Below, piece by piece: positions 32,835 through 44,015 of a DNA stretch of 64,000 bases. Numbering within the stretch: the first letter of the stretch is position 1; each line of letters begins with the position of its first letter. The notes below the pieces were generated by a model. That model did no database searches. It saw nothing but the letters and a program-made list of their open reading frames with translations, and had not been told where the DNA came from. The position numbers and the translations under genes are program-made. Origin of the DNA: Ophiocordyceps camponoti-saundersi (nom. inval.) (lineage: Eukaryota; Ascomycota; Sordariomycetes; Hypocreales; Ophiocordycipitaceae); contig PDHQ01000007.1 of the NCBI GenBank assembly GCA_003339415.1, positions 62,001-126,000 on the forward strand. Direction: 5' to 3'.

Positions 32835-34689
32835 ATGGCCGTCACCCATAATAATCAGGCAAGCCACGTCGGCGACACCACCGACAGCGCATCGCTCGTC
32901 TCCTCCGCCGTCCCTCATCGCCTCCCTGCTACCGACTCTGAGAAGCCGGATTCTCTTGACGATGAGACCTCACAGTCATCGCCGGGGGCCGAGCCGTCGA
33001 CCCTGTCCAAGCCCCTTACCCGCGATGAGACCGAGGAGAACTACAAGCCCAAGACCTTCAAGTTCTGGCTCATCGTCTTGTCTGCCTTCGTCTCCATGTT
33101 CCTCGTTGCCCTGGACCGCACCATCTTGTCGACGGCCATCCCGCGCATCACCGATGACTTCAGGAGCTTGGGCGACATTGGCTGGTACGGCTCGGCTTAC
33201 ATGTTGACGACGGCCGCTTTCCAGCTGCTCTTCGGCAGAATCTACAAGTTTTACGACTTGCGCGTGACCTTTCTCTGGTGCATCGTCGTCTTCGAAGTCG
33301 GATCGGCCATTTGCGGCGCTGCTCCGACCAGTCCCATCTTCATCCTCGGTCGCGCCATTGCCGGCTTGGGCTCGGCTGGCATCACTACAGGCACCATGAT
33401 GATCATCATCCCCATGGTGCCTCTACACAAGCGGCCCATGTTCCAATGTACGTCGAGAACCACCACTCTCTCGCTGGCACGGCCAAGTCTTGCTAACCCA
33501 CCTTTGCAGCACTGTTTGGTGTCATCTTCGGCATCTCCTCCGTCGCCGGGCCTCTCATCGGCGGCGCCTTCACCGAGCGTGTGACATGGAGATGGTGTTT
33601 CTACATGAATCTCCCTGTTGGCGTCGTCGCTTTTATCTTTCTCTTCTTCTTCCTCAAGATCAGAACCGAACCTCGGGAGCCCGCACCTGCCAAGCAGCAC
33701 ATCATGCGCCTTGATCCGTTGGGCACCTTCTTTTTCCTTCCGTCCATCGTCTGTCTCGTTCTCGCGCTTCAATGGGGCGGCTCGACGTATCCCTGGGGCA
33801 GCTGGCGCATTGTTCTACTCTTTGTCTTCTTTGTATTGACAGCCGGTGCCTTCACCGCCGTACAGATCCTGATGCCAAAGACGGCCACCATTCCCGCCCG
33901 CGTCATCACTCAGCGGACCACGCTGGCGGCAACCTTTTTCATGTTCTTCTTGTCCGGCGGGATGCTCATGCTGGTCTATTACATCCCTCTTTGGTGTATG
34001 TTTTTTTCTTCGCCCCTTCATTCGCGTCGGTCGAGATGACGCTGACATGTTGAACAGTCCAGACGACGCACGGCATCAATCCGGTCGAATCTGGAATCTA
34101 CACCATCCCCCTGATTTTGAGCCTTGTCATCGCCGCCGCCCTGTCGGCCGCCTTTACGCAGCGCATCGGATATTTTGCGCCGTCCATGATTCTTTCACCC
34201 TGTGTCACGGCCATCGGCGACGGTCTCATGACTACCTTTACGCCCACCACCGGCTCCCCTCACTGGATTGCCTATCAGTTTCTCGTCGGCTTCGGCATCG
34301 GCTTGGGCATGCAGACGTCCATGATCTCGGTTCAAGCGACGCTCCCAAAGATGGACGTCCCCATGGGCATTGCCATCGTTCTGTTCGCCCAGCAACTCGG
34401 CGGTGCCATCTTCGTTTCTGTCGGACAAACTATTCTGAGCGGCGCCCTTGTGCAGAAGCTTTCCCACGTGCCAGGACTTGACCCTCAGGCCATCGTCCGA
34501 GCTGGGGCGACGGAGCTACGTCGTATGCTCCCTGCCAGATACCTGCCAACGGTCCTCGACGCATACAACTTCGCCTGCACGCGGATATTCTACGCCGCGC
34601 TCGCCCTGGCCTTTGCTCAACTGCTCAGTGCGTGCTGCGTTGAGTGGCGGAGCATCAAGAAGAAGAAGCCGACCGCCATGGCCGACTGA
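32835..34689 (+). CDS. MFS multidrug transporter, DHA2 (14-TM) family
   Basis: Three exons, 32835-33447, 33510-33995 and 34058-34689, give 576 aa. A hydrophilic N-terminus of about 75 residues precedes 14 predicted membrane helices. Family motifs are visible: [18 protein letters not shown] (DHA2 motif D1) in the first helix, [16 protein letters not shown] (motif A region), [12 protein letters not shown] and [14 protein letters not shown] (motif C). The C-terminus ends in a short Lys-rich tail. These proton antiporters export toxins and drugs at the plasma membrane, and many sit in secondary-metabolite clusters. The neighbours here are housekeeping genes, so no pathway link is visible. Introns are GTACGT to TTGCAG (62 nt) and GTATGT to GAACAG (62 nt). 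Both junctions keep frame within membrane segments. Substrate unknown. Confidence 0.9.
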
Positions 34690-35291
34690 TTAGGAGACCC
34701 CACGTGGCATTTTCATAGACAGCGGAGAAAATTGCATTTGGGACGATTGTTTGCATGTGCCGAGAACGTTTTGAGGCGTTAAAAGGAATGGAGTTGTCTT
34801 GCAGCAGGTCAGGGACTCGACTCGGCTCGAAGCCTGTTTGGTTACATGAGTGTGTATATTTCGATGTACATATGGCGGGCGTGCTTTTATACATACATCT
34901 GTACATAAAAACGAAAGAATAAATCACGGCATATAGTGCAGATGAAGAGTTTGATGATCTTTGATATCACATGTATGCAGGCCGGGAGTTGCAGAAGCTG
35001 CCGTGTTAATGCTCGCGGCCTATCAGAAGTTAGAACAATAGAGGGCTGCGTCGCACGTGCTAGCGCTCAAGCTTAGTCATTCTTTCCTCAACGTCATGGC
35101 TTCACCAGATGATCAGTCAGAGCGTCAGATTGTAAATTGATCGGCACAGTCAACTCAACTTCAAGGACCCATCTCTCAAAAAATTCTCTCCCAGAATTCT
35201 ATGCTCACGCCTTTTGCTCGCAACAGCAGCAGCTCATAGGTCAAAAGCCTCGCTTACCGGGTCATCGGCGGCTGGCATTTGCATCTGCATC
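34690..35291. other. intergenic between the MFS gene and CSN6
   Basis: The 3' flank of the transporter with AT-rich, TACATA-containing sequence, then the CSN6 promoter. No gene is seen. An in-frame but ATG-less extension upstream of CSN6 (35214-35291) is not counted as coding. Confidence 0.45.
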
Positions 35292-36676
35292 ATGTCAGTG
35301 CCGGCCTACAACCCGCTCATGTCGAGCCAGAGAAGCTCCCAGCTCCAGGCGCTCCTCCATCCTCTAGTGCTGTTGGGCATATCCGACTACATCACACGAC
35401 ACAGCCTGCGGAATCAACAAGGGCCTATCGTGGGAGCTCTTCTCGGACAGCAAAATGGTCGCGAAATCACGATAGAGCATGTCTTTGACTGCCACATATG
35501 CGCTGCGCCCGAAGTCGAGGGTGGCTGGTTGCTGGAAAATGATCCTTTTGCAGCCAGGCTGGAGCAAAGCAAGTATTGGGACAACAGATCAAGTCTAGGG
35601 ATCTGCTGTCGACAATGCTAATGGGCTCCTTCGCAGTGACGACGGTGCACAAGGAGAGGCAGCTCGAACTCGTAGGATGGTATACGCTGTTTCCTGCCTC
35701 AGGGCCGACGCCAGCCGTGGTGCCGATACACAACCAGATATTACGGGGTTGGAACGAGTCGGCCGTCCTTCTTGGCTTCCATCCCGAAGAGGCGCTGAAG
35801 AACTCGGTTGGCGGGAAGCTTCCACTGACCATATACGAGAGCAACTATGAAGTCGACGAGGCTACCAACAACACAAACGCGGGCGACGGAGACGAAGATA
35901 GAAGAATGGACGATGGCGAGGCTGCAGCTCTCAAACTCAGGTTTCGCGAGGTGCCGTACTCGGTCGAGACGGACGAGACGGAGATGATCAGTATGAACTA
36001 CGTGGCCGACGGCGGAGGCGGCAACGCGTCTGCTTCCATAACGCCAGCCGTCAAGGAGGAACGCCCCGCTCGATCTGTAGAGTCTAACGGCAAAGGGAAG
36101 CGCAGGCTGATAGAGAGCGAATTGGTGAAAGCTGCGGAAGCAGAAGCAGCAGCAGCCAACGAGGACCACTACGACAGTGACGACGACGACAACGACGAAG
36201 ACGACGAACTCTTCACCCTCACCGAGGAAAAGACTCTAGCTTCTCTCACGGCAAAGGCAAACGCCATCAAGATGCTCAACGCCCGCCTTCGCCTCATGGT
36301 GTCCTACCTGCAGCGTCTCCCGCCCTCGTTCGTCAACGGCGAAGCCACCGCCGCCGCCGACGACATGGACACGGACTCTACGACGCCTTCTCTTCCCATC
36401 CTCCGTCAGATCCAGGCCCTGGTCGCCCGTGTGGACCTCGTCGTTCCCTCCGACGCGGACGCTTTCGATAGGGAGGCGGTGCGGCAGGAAAACGACACGC
36501 TCTTGATACAGCTCCTTCATAAGGTCGTCGTGTCCTCGCGTCTTGCCCGCGAGGTAGGGAAGAAATTCGCAATCGTCGACTCGAGTAAGACGGCGTTGCC
36601 GAGGAGAGGCGCTGCCGAAGCTATGCCGTCTAACTCGTCGTTTTCCATGTCTTCTACTGGCGACATCTTTATCTAG
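35292..36676 (+). CDS. CSN6: COP9 signalosome subunit 6 (MPN domain)
   Basis: Two exons, 35292-35568 and 35637-36676, give 438 aa. The MPN domain starts at about 20 (LLHPLVLLGISDYITRH, QGPIVGALLGQQNGREITIEH) and continues over the junction to VGWYTLFPASGPTP and HNQIL. The JAMM metal-binding histidines of the catalytic subunit are absent, as expected for the structural partner of CSN5. A Ser/Gly-rich part and an acidic run (about 270-285) precede a helical C-terminus that would enter the CSN helical bundle. The complex removes NEDD8 from cullins and in fungi controls light response and sexual development. Only a GC-AG intron (A/GCAAGT to TTCGCAG, 68 nt) joins RLEQ to MTTVHKERQLELVGWY, which is the family sequence. 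It converges with VPS17. Confidence 0.9.
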
Positions 36677-37085
36677 TTGCCTAGGTAGTCTGATCCCCTT
36701 CACATTTGTACATGTCCTTCACTACCCCACGACTTATATCATCCCCACGACTATTCATAGATTCGGGCAACTTTGGCAGGTGAAGAAAGCAAGCCTGCTC
36801 TAGGGATCTTTACATAAAAGTTCATAGATTCTCGTGACGTTGTCCGAGACGGGAACAAGCAAAATCGCCTAACCGCTTTTACCTGTTCTTTTTTTCTTTT
36901 CTTCTCTCATCTGCAATACAACGCGTGGCTCGGACGGGCAAAGAGACGTGGAAGTGAAGAAAAGAAGGGGCCTCGTGATACCTAGAATACAGTAGAACAA
37001 GGGACGTGACATGAGGAGATTCGTTTCAACAAACAGGAGGTGGGAAGCTCGCTCTCTCCACACGACCAAAGCCTGCTCGGGCGCG
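36677..37085. other. 3' intergenic between CSN6 and VPS17
   Basis: Shared 3' region of convergent genes. It begins with a GCCTAGGTAG motif just after the CSN6 stop and has a T-run near 36888-36900. No gene is seen. Confidence 0.5.
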
Positions 37086-38987
37086 TCAAAAGGTGCTAGT
37101 CGCCAGACGACTTGCCGCATTCCTGGCATCGATCCGATCCTCGTCGTCCTCGTTGCTAAGACCCGGACTAAGTAGCAAGCCGGAAGCGACGAGCGCGGCG
37201 TCAGAGGCCTGGCCGTCTCCGTCGCCCTCCTCGCCGACCTTGGACATGAAGCTCGCGGAGACGGCGCGGCTGGAGGCGTCGGAGCGGCGGGGGACGCCGC
37301 TCCAGGCGTCGCCCTTGGGGCCCTGGCTGGCGGCCAGGGTGGCGCGACGGATGGCGGCGCGGGGGTTGGACTCGCGGCCGAGACGGCTCAGGCCACCGGA
37401 GGCGTCGATGGAGCGGATATCCGGACGGACCGTCTCGAGGACGGCGAGGGTTCGGCGCTCGGCCTCGATCTGACGGATGACGTAGTCGCGGACGGAGAGG
37501 CGGAGGTCAGTCGCCGTGCGGGCGAACCACTTGCGACGTTCGAGGACGAGGTTATGGGTGACGCGCGTCGTCTTGGCGAACAGGGCCGTTTCCGTCTGTC
37601 GGGCCTCGTCCAGGGCTGCGATGGCCTCGTCCACCTTATCTCGCCGGACACTGGAGCCGCCTTTCAGACGGTCCGCGGCGTTGAGTCGGCTTCGAGTCGC
37701 TTCCTGGGCTTGGAGGAATTCGCGCGTCAGTATCTGCCGGTTCGTCAGGGATTCCTTCACGATGAAGGAGTCCTGCGAGTGGTACTGGAAGGCGTCGCCT
37801 ATGGTGGCCGCCTCGGCCGTCGCCTGCGCCGCGTGGTAGTCGCCGACGGTCTGGATGATTTTGCCGAGCTTTCTGAAGGCATGGGCGAGGCCGGGATGGG
37901 GCTCTTGCACGTGCATTGTGCCCAACTTGACGCCAAAGTCTGATTCTGCGAGGCCGAGTCCTGTTGTTTTGGGAGGGTCAGTCATGCCATCATATTGTGA
38001 ACGGGAGACGCGACGGAAGCGAACCTCTTCGGGCCTTGACCATCTTATCGACCTTGTGGCCCGCGTCCATGGTTCCGAGATAGAACAGCTTGACGGTTGG
38101 TCGAGCGGAAGCAAGCTCGGGGGTATCGTCGGGAGGGGGCGCAAACTGCTTGAGGATCTTGCGCCGGACGCCTGTCGCCGGCTGCTTCATCTTGACCATG
38201 GGGCTGTAACCAAAGTCGCTCTCAACGAAGAGGATCATCTCATCGTCCTTCATGAGCAACTCATTGCTCGAGACGTAGTTGAACCACCGCTGCATCGTCG
38301 ACTTGACCCGCGTTTCGTCCTCCTCGGTTCCTGCACCGGCGGCCGTAACCGGAGGCGGTACGGCGGGAACCAAAGCCTCCGGGTTAGCTGATATCAAGTG
38401 TTCGGCCAGCTTGACGAATTCAGAGTGTAGACGGCGTACGTCCCGATATTGCGTGGTACGGAAACGGGGCAGATTCGTCTTTGTTTCCTCGTCAGCCAGA
38501 AAGGTCGCAAATGACACACAAAGCTCAACCAACATACGTGGATATCGAAGCGCAAGATAGGATCCTTCTTGCCGGTGCGCTCCAGGCCTGTGATCTTGGC
38601 TTGAAGTCTAGGCTGGGGTATGGAAGGTTTTTGTGCCTGCTTTGCGCTGACCGGGGGTGAGGGGACCGGAGCAGAAGCCTCCTCCTCGGGAGCTTTTGGC
38701 GATGGCATTGCGCCGGGGAAAGCGTCGGCGCCGCGCTCGGGAGACGCAACGGTCGCTTCCGCAGCTTCGGCCTCGCCCTCGGCTCTCATAGAGTCTTCGA
38801 TGGCCGCCGCTTGGGATTGTAAGTCGCCATTTGGTGGTGACTGCGGCGAGAAAGGGAACTGTGGCGGATCGGCGGCCATGTTCTCGAAACCAGACCTGTT
38901 CTGCTTGGGCGAGGACATGGGCGAGTTTCCCCAGGGCGAGGCCCCAGCGGGGTCATCCGCCTCATGGATAGAGGCTCCGTAGTCCAT
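37086..38987 (-). CDS. VPS17: retromer sorting nexin Vps17 (PX-BAR)
   Basis: Three exons in coding order: 38987-38538, 38478-38025 and 37960-37086, giving 592 aa. The first 125 residues are Pro/Ser/Ala-rich and disordered. A PX domain follows at about 129-255 (ITGLERTGKKDPILRFDIH, PRFRTTQYRDVRRLHSEF, FVESDFGYSP). A BAR domain runs from about 310 (KLGKIIQTVGDYHAAQATAE, ILTREFLQAQEATRSRLNAA, IAALDEARQTE). Vps17 pairs with Vps5 to form the membrane-bending part of retromer, which returns Vps10 from endosomes to the Golgi. Intron 1 is 59 nt with a CTGAC branch and an AAG acceptor. Intron 2 has a GTTCGC donor and in-frame phase 1. Length fits fungal Vps17. Confidence 0.94.
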
Positions 38988-39397
38988 CTTGTTTCTTATA
39001 CGAGGGATATGATAGGGGGACGTCTCACGTGTCAGTCATGGCGCACTCGAGTCGACAGGTCCGCGATCCGTCCAAGGAGGGTGATTCCAACGGTCCTCAC
39101 TCCAAGTCTCCAACTCAGTCGTCGCGGTCGGGCAGCAGAGATGACTAATACAAAGGAGGGGTGTGAGTGTGACGAATAGTGGTTTGGTTCCACTGGATAG
39201 TGGATACCTCTGTTAGTGGGGAGGCATTACGTAGGTCCTTAGGGGCGGACGATATCCCTCTCACGCCGGTAAAGGCCATCCCTAAGATGTGTGTGGATTA
39301 AATCTTGGTTAGAACTAATTCAGTTGGTTTATTTAGATCTCTATCAACTTCCTCAGCTGCTAGGAAAATATAGTGTAATGGTGCGCTGTTGATCCTG
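38988..39397. other. intergenic, promoter of VPS17
   Basis: Upstream region of VPS17 and 3' flank of the kinase-like gene. A CACGTG core lies at about 39028-39033. No gene is seen. Confidence 0.45.
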
Positions 39398-40865
39398 TCA
39401 AGGCTCCCTGTCGATCCCGTCAACAGGGGAATTGTCCATGTCGAATCTTTCCTCGCGAAGTTTCAACAGTTGCAATAGCCCAAGGTCGTTTTTATATCGT
39501 TGCAGGGCAACAGCTTTCCAGTCATCCCAATCAAGATCATTGTCCATTCCGACGGCATCTCGGAGCCCTCGAAATAGACCCAGGAACCCGTCCCAGTCCA
39601 TGAGGTTATATCCGCAGCAAAAGTCGAGTCTATGCTGCACTCTTCCATCCTTGACGAAACGGGCCAGTTCACTGTGACCTTTCTCCTCCAGCAAACGCGA
39701 AAAGATGATTTCATCGTCGCCTAAGCTGTTGTTGCCGTCGTAGAACTCGGCCACGGGTAAAAGGCAGGTGGGAGAGTTGAAAGCATATTGAGGTGGCGCA
39801 ATGTGAGCCCATTCCCAATCGATAAGGCCGGTGATGTTGAATTGGTCATCCACGAGAATATGGTCTCCCTTGTCATCTGCGTGCTTTAGGTAGAAATTCT
39901 TCTCGTTCTGCGACGAAGGCACTACGAGCGGGACTAAGTCGAGGAGAAAGCGATGGATCAAGTAAGCGTCCACTGGCTGTCCCGAATACAGCTCTTCTTC
40001 GAGAATCAGGTTCAAAATTAGTTTCACGTAAGACGTGTAGTAGTCTTGCAAATCACAGCATGGGCCGATGGTTTGCATTCCAGACTTTGTGAATGTCGTC
40101 AGTGATTCTCTGGCAAACGGGCCTATATGGGAGTCGCCGGGTGTGTCGAGGGAACCAAAAGAGCGAAAGGGGTGTTTATGAAGCTCAAGATGAACATCTG
40201 CGAGCTGGCTCATGACTCTTTGCTTCTGCTCTGGTGTTGCAGTAGACCATTCTAACGGCTTTCCGGGTAATTTCTCCATCAGGATGAAGGCAGGTCCTAC
40301 TGGATTGCCCGGATGCTCAAGTTGGAAATCGTACACTTTCGGAGTAGGGACAGCAGTTTTCTCAAGAAACATCAGCGTGGCAACCTCACTCCTCATGATG
40401 TAATCCCTGATTGCCGCTGGGGGAGAGCTGGCGTTGGACCGGCGGAATCGAGCCATCCACTCAACTCCGTCGTCGAACCGAATCTCGACATGAAAATTCA
40501 TTCCCCCCATCACAGAGCTTCGAGATGCTCCATCGTATGTGACAGGAGGGATGGAGCATGGTTTGCCCTGGCGCAGAAAGCTGGCTCTGTCTCGAAGGGC
40601 AGACGTATTGATCTTTCGAATTAGACGTGCGAGCTCTTGATTTTCAGCTTCGCGACATGCAGGGAGGTAGGTGTTTTCGTCCTGTACAGTTCAGGCCTTG
40701 CACAATCAAGCAGGTAGGCACCTTGCTCACCTCCCATTCTGGACAGGTGTGAATTTCGGGTCGGAGATGGTAGGAGCACAAGTGTCGGTCGCATAGTAGA
40801 CAGTCGCCTAGAGTTCGGACTGCTGCTCTGTCACAGCCTTGATGATCACACATCCATAGAGGCAT
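39398..40865 (-). CDS. AN1-like zinc-finger / aminoglycoside phosphotransferase-fold kinase
   Basis: Two exons in coding order, 40865-40731 and 40681-39398, give 472 aa. Exon 1 (45 aa) encodes a compact Cys/His module: MPLWMCDHQGC, then CLLCDRHLCSYH and IHTCPEW, an AN1-like zinc-finger arrangement. The intron (GTGAGC to GTACAG, 49 nt) joins it to an APH/choline-kinase-like domain: MGGMNFHVEI with a nucleotide-loop region, SEVATLMFLE (alpha-C glutamate), ILMEKLPGKPL (hinge), then HADDKGDHILVDD and ITGLIDWEWA. The catalytic HxD and the metal-binding Asp of IDW are present, but the Asn normally found in the catalytic loop is His. The substrate is unknown. Such genes are numerous and variable in ascomycetes. 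It diverges from the DUF7924 gene. Confidence 0.82.
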
Positions 40866-41745
40866 TACGATTTGATGTCAATGTCCCTGCTGAGAGGTGT
40901 CGTGCGTGGACAGGAGAAAGCTGAGGGCGATTACCTAACGAATGAAGCAATTGCCGATGGTTGACGCTTTGCCCTTCGGTTCGGCATCACCGTCCAACCG
41001 ATGCAACGCCTCCTCCACAGTCCTCTTACTCGGCACCTCGAGCCTGGCCTGTGCGGCAGGCATCTCGTCGAGGACATACAAATGGGCCAGACCATGAGTG
41101 CTCTACTATGCTCTGTATTGCGTTTCACGGGAGAATCAGAGTGCCGCTGGCTACCATTGTACGCGATAGCTGGTTGCCGACGAACCCTGCCCCCCCACAA
41201 AGAGGGTGGCCTTACCACACTTGAAGAGACGTGTGTCAAATGCCATCAAGGTCATCATATCATTGTTGTGCCCAAGGCAAGATGCCTTTCTCCTTTATTT
41301 GACAGGTAGAAACTGCCTGTAAGAGGTGGGATGCATGAGGCTTCTCCTCGTCGAAGCCGCTGCACTTGAGTCCTCCTTGACTTCGTCTTTGACACCTCCT
41401 TTGTCCTCGTGGTAAGACGGAGCAGATACAAAGGGGTGGTGTCAAGGCCGTTGCGCACTTGTTGTTCGTCCGTGGGCTATTAGGGACAAAGGCAAGTTCA
41501 ATGAGGGAGTTGTCTGTAGCCGTCGCCATTGTGCTGGATTACGTCGGAACAGTTAAGCTTGTGCCTCTCTTTTTTACCACGAACACCTACCTTTCAGCCG
41601 AAACGACTACGAAGGATGGAACAAAAGCTGCTGGAAGAAGATATAACAAGGCTTCGCGAATCCGGTCCGGCAACTAGTCGGATTACCATACAGGTGTGTA
41701 TCATCTCATCCCGCGCGTACGTCGCTGGCCGGACTCCTCGTAGCC
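40866..41745. other. divergent promoter region between kinase-like and DUF7924 genes
   Basis: 880 bp without a supported gene. Short open frames on both strands show no recognisable domain. Confidence 0.45.
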
Positions 41746-43276
41746 ATGGTTCAAACTCGAGCGCAGGCGGCTGCCGAGAAGAAGAGGAGCATGTTACCGG
41801 CGAAAACAGATCAAGGTACTTGTGTCATGAAGTGCCGAGCGATGCCGTCACTGACAACAAGTAGGAGAGCAACCCCAGGGCATACGAAAGCACAGAAGCA
41901 CAACACGTCTCCAAAAGCGACCACCTCTTAAAGCGTTGACAGCTTCAACCGGGAGAAAACCATCTAGAACAGTCACTAAAACTAAGTTGAAGACTGGCGA
42001 CGCGACATATAGGAAGCGTGATACCAAACGACCCTTGGACGCGCTCAATCGTGACCCAGACGTCCTTCAGGACCAGCTTCGGCCATCTCTTCAAGTGCCA
42101 CCTGCTAAGGATGCTCTCCACAGACCTGCGATAGGCAGTAATGACATCTGTGAGCCGATTGCCTTCTGGGCGACACAAGGGCGGTGGCCACAAGGATACT
42201 TTCGACCCGACATACTACCCGACATATCCGACGTGGAGCGTCTACTTGCTCGAAGCAAGTCCATATCCTTTCCTCGTACGCCTACAACTTCTGTAGCGAC
42301 GCCTAGTGATCAGAAGCCGAGGGAAGAGAAGAGCGCACCCTACCGAGATGCCCGCTACGCGACCCTACTCGGGACTAAGGGGAGTTTCATGACCGCGTCC
42401 AACCTGGGTATTGTCGACGCGTGCAGAACTTTCATCAAAACATCACTGGAAGCAAATCATGCTGTGCCCAAGGACTCACTGTTCCGCGATGATGTTTTCA
42501 TATCTACCTGCCAGAATCTCCAGGGCAAAAATGAAGCCCGAGTCATTCAAGATATCACCCGGCTCATCGTTCCCTCGGCCGAGAATCTTGCCACGTTCGG
42601 CGCCGCGCACCTTGATATCTTGGCGGAGAGCGTCAACGAGGGTTGGAACAACTCCGTTCCTTTGACTGGGATTCGCCCGCAACCAGACTACTCCGTGGGT
42701 TTCAGGCGTGAAGCATTCACCGACGACCAGCTGAAAAAGCTCTCTCCATTCATCGGGAATTTTCTTTCCGGGGATCAGTCCTTTTTCATGGGAACGTACT
42801 ACATGTACTTCCCGTTTCTGACGTGCGAGGTGCAGTGCGGCGACGAAGAATTGAATGTGGCGGACCGCCAGAACGCCCACAGCATGACCCTTGCCGCGCG
42901 GGCCGTCGTGGAGCTTTTTCGTCTTGCGAAGCGCGAGGACGAGGTTCACAGGCAGCTACTCGCCTTCTCCATCTCGCATGACGACTGTTCTGTCAGGATA
43001 TATGGCTGCTATCCAGTGTTGGATGGGAAGAAGACTGAATACCACCGTCATCCGATTCACAGGTTCGATTTCACTGCTCTTGAGGGTAAGGAGAAGTGGA
43101 CAGCGTATCGGTTTACGAAGAACATTTATGAGGTCTGGATGCCGCAACATTTCAGGAAGATATGCGCGGTTATAGACCAGTTGCCGTCTAACTTGAGTTT
43201 CTCCGTTTCTTCGCTTTCGGAGAAGGGAGGTTCAAGGCGCTTGGGGGAGTCGCGTTTTATGACAGTCGGGTCTTGA
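41746..43276 (+). CDS. DUF7924-type fungal protein, putative PD-(D/E)XK-like fold
   Basis: Two exons, 41746-41815 and 41865-43276 (or 41862, a second acceptor in frame), give 493 aa. The N-terminus MVQTRAQAAAEKKR and the following Arg/Lys-rich stretch look nuclear and disordered. A conserved C-terminal domain of about 280 residues holds RPQPDYSVGFRREAF, SPFIGNFLSGDQSFFMGTYY, FLTCEVQCGDEELNVADRQN, LAFSISHDDCSVRIYG and EKWTAYRFTKNIYEVWMP. I recognise this as the family named DUF7924, abundant and variable in Hypocreales; its function is unknown. The Asp of PQPDYSV and Glu of CEVQCG are spaced as in PD-(D/E)XK nuclease-like folds. As I recall, relatives have CEVKCG, so the expected Lys is Gln (codon 42833-42835). 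Any nuclease role is inference. Confidence 0.75.
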
Positions 43277-44015
43277 TGATACGTCATTTCTTGTAGAAAA
43301 TCATCTTTCAGCCAATGTTGGTAGAGGCATGGCTAAACCTGATATAACACGAATAGAGCTAGGATGAGGAAGGAGTCAATAGCATGTATAGGTAGATAGT
43401 TAACATATGAGAGTTCAAATAATGTATTGAAGTAATAATCACAGAAACTCTGATGAAGAATTATCATTAATAGAAGGAAAGATATCATATTCTGTTTGTG
43501 AAGGGGGTTTAAAGTTAGTGTTCTTCTTATTGCTTGATATCATACCTCCTATCCAGGTCTCCGGGCCTTCACCCTCCCTTTCATACCTGCACAACGTAGA
43601 GACAATCGAGAACATCATACGGTCATGCCGAAGTTAGACGCGGTCTTGGCTTTTCGTGCCGTACGATCGTTGAGGCCCTACATCTCATCACTTAGGTCGT
43701 GAGTTCCAAGGGATGTCATGAGGATGGGGTGTTGTGGGTGTGTGCGTCACGTGACTTTGTTACACGTGACTGTGACGATGCTGATAATAGAGTCTAGATA
43801 TCGAACAAGCAAGCAATAGGCTGAAAACTCAATACTTCAAAGCTCAGCCTTCTTCCTCTATCAGCCGTAGTAGGTACCTTGACTAGGGCGGGAAAACGAG
43901 CTAGGAGACTTGGAGGAGACGTGAGAGCAGAAAAGCAGCGACGGAGAGACACGGAGAGACACGAAGAGAGAGACAGAGACAAGGAAAAACCCCTGCTACC
44001 ATCGCTATCGAAATC
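43277..44015. other. intergenic, promoter of BCP1
   Basis: AT-rich at 43370-43560 (3' flank of the DUF7924 gene), then the BCP1 promoter with two E-boxes listed separately. No gene is seen. Confidence 0.45.
43747..43770. promoter_or_regulatory. paired CACGTG elements upstream of BCP1
   Basis: CACGTGAC occurs at 43748-43755 and again at 43763-43770, 15 bp apart start to start, within a short T/C-flanked segment about 250 bp upstream of the BCP1 ATG. CACGTG is bound by basic helix-loop-helix proteins such as Cbf1. The factor here is unknown. Confidence 0.35.
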
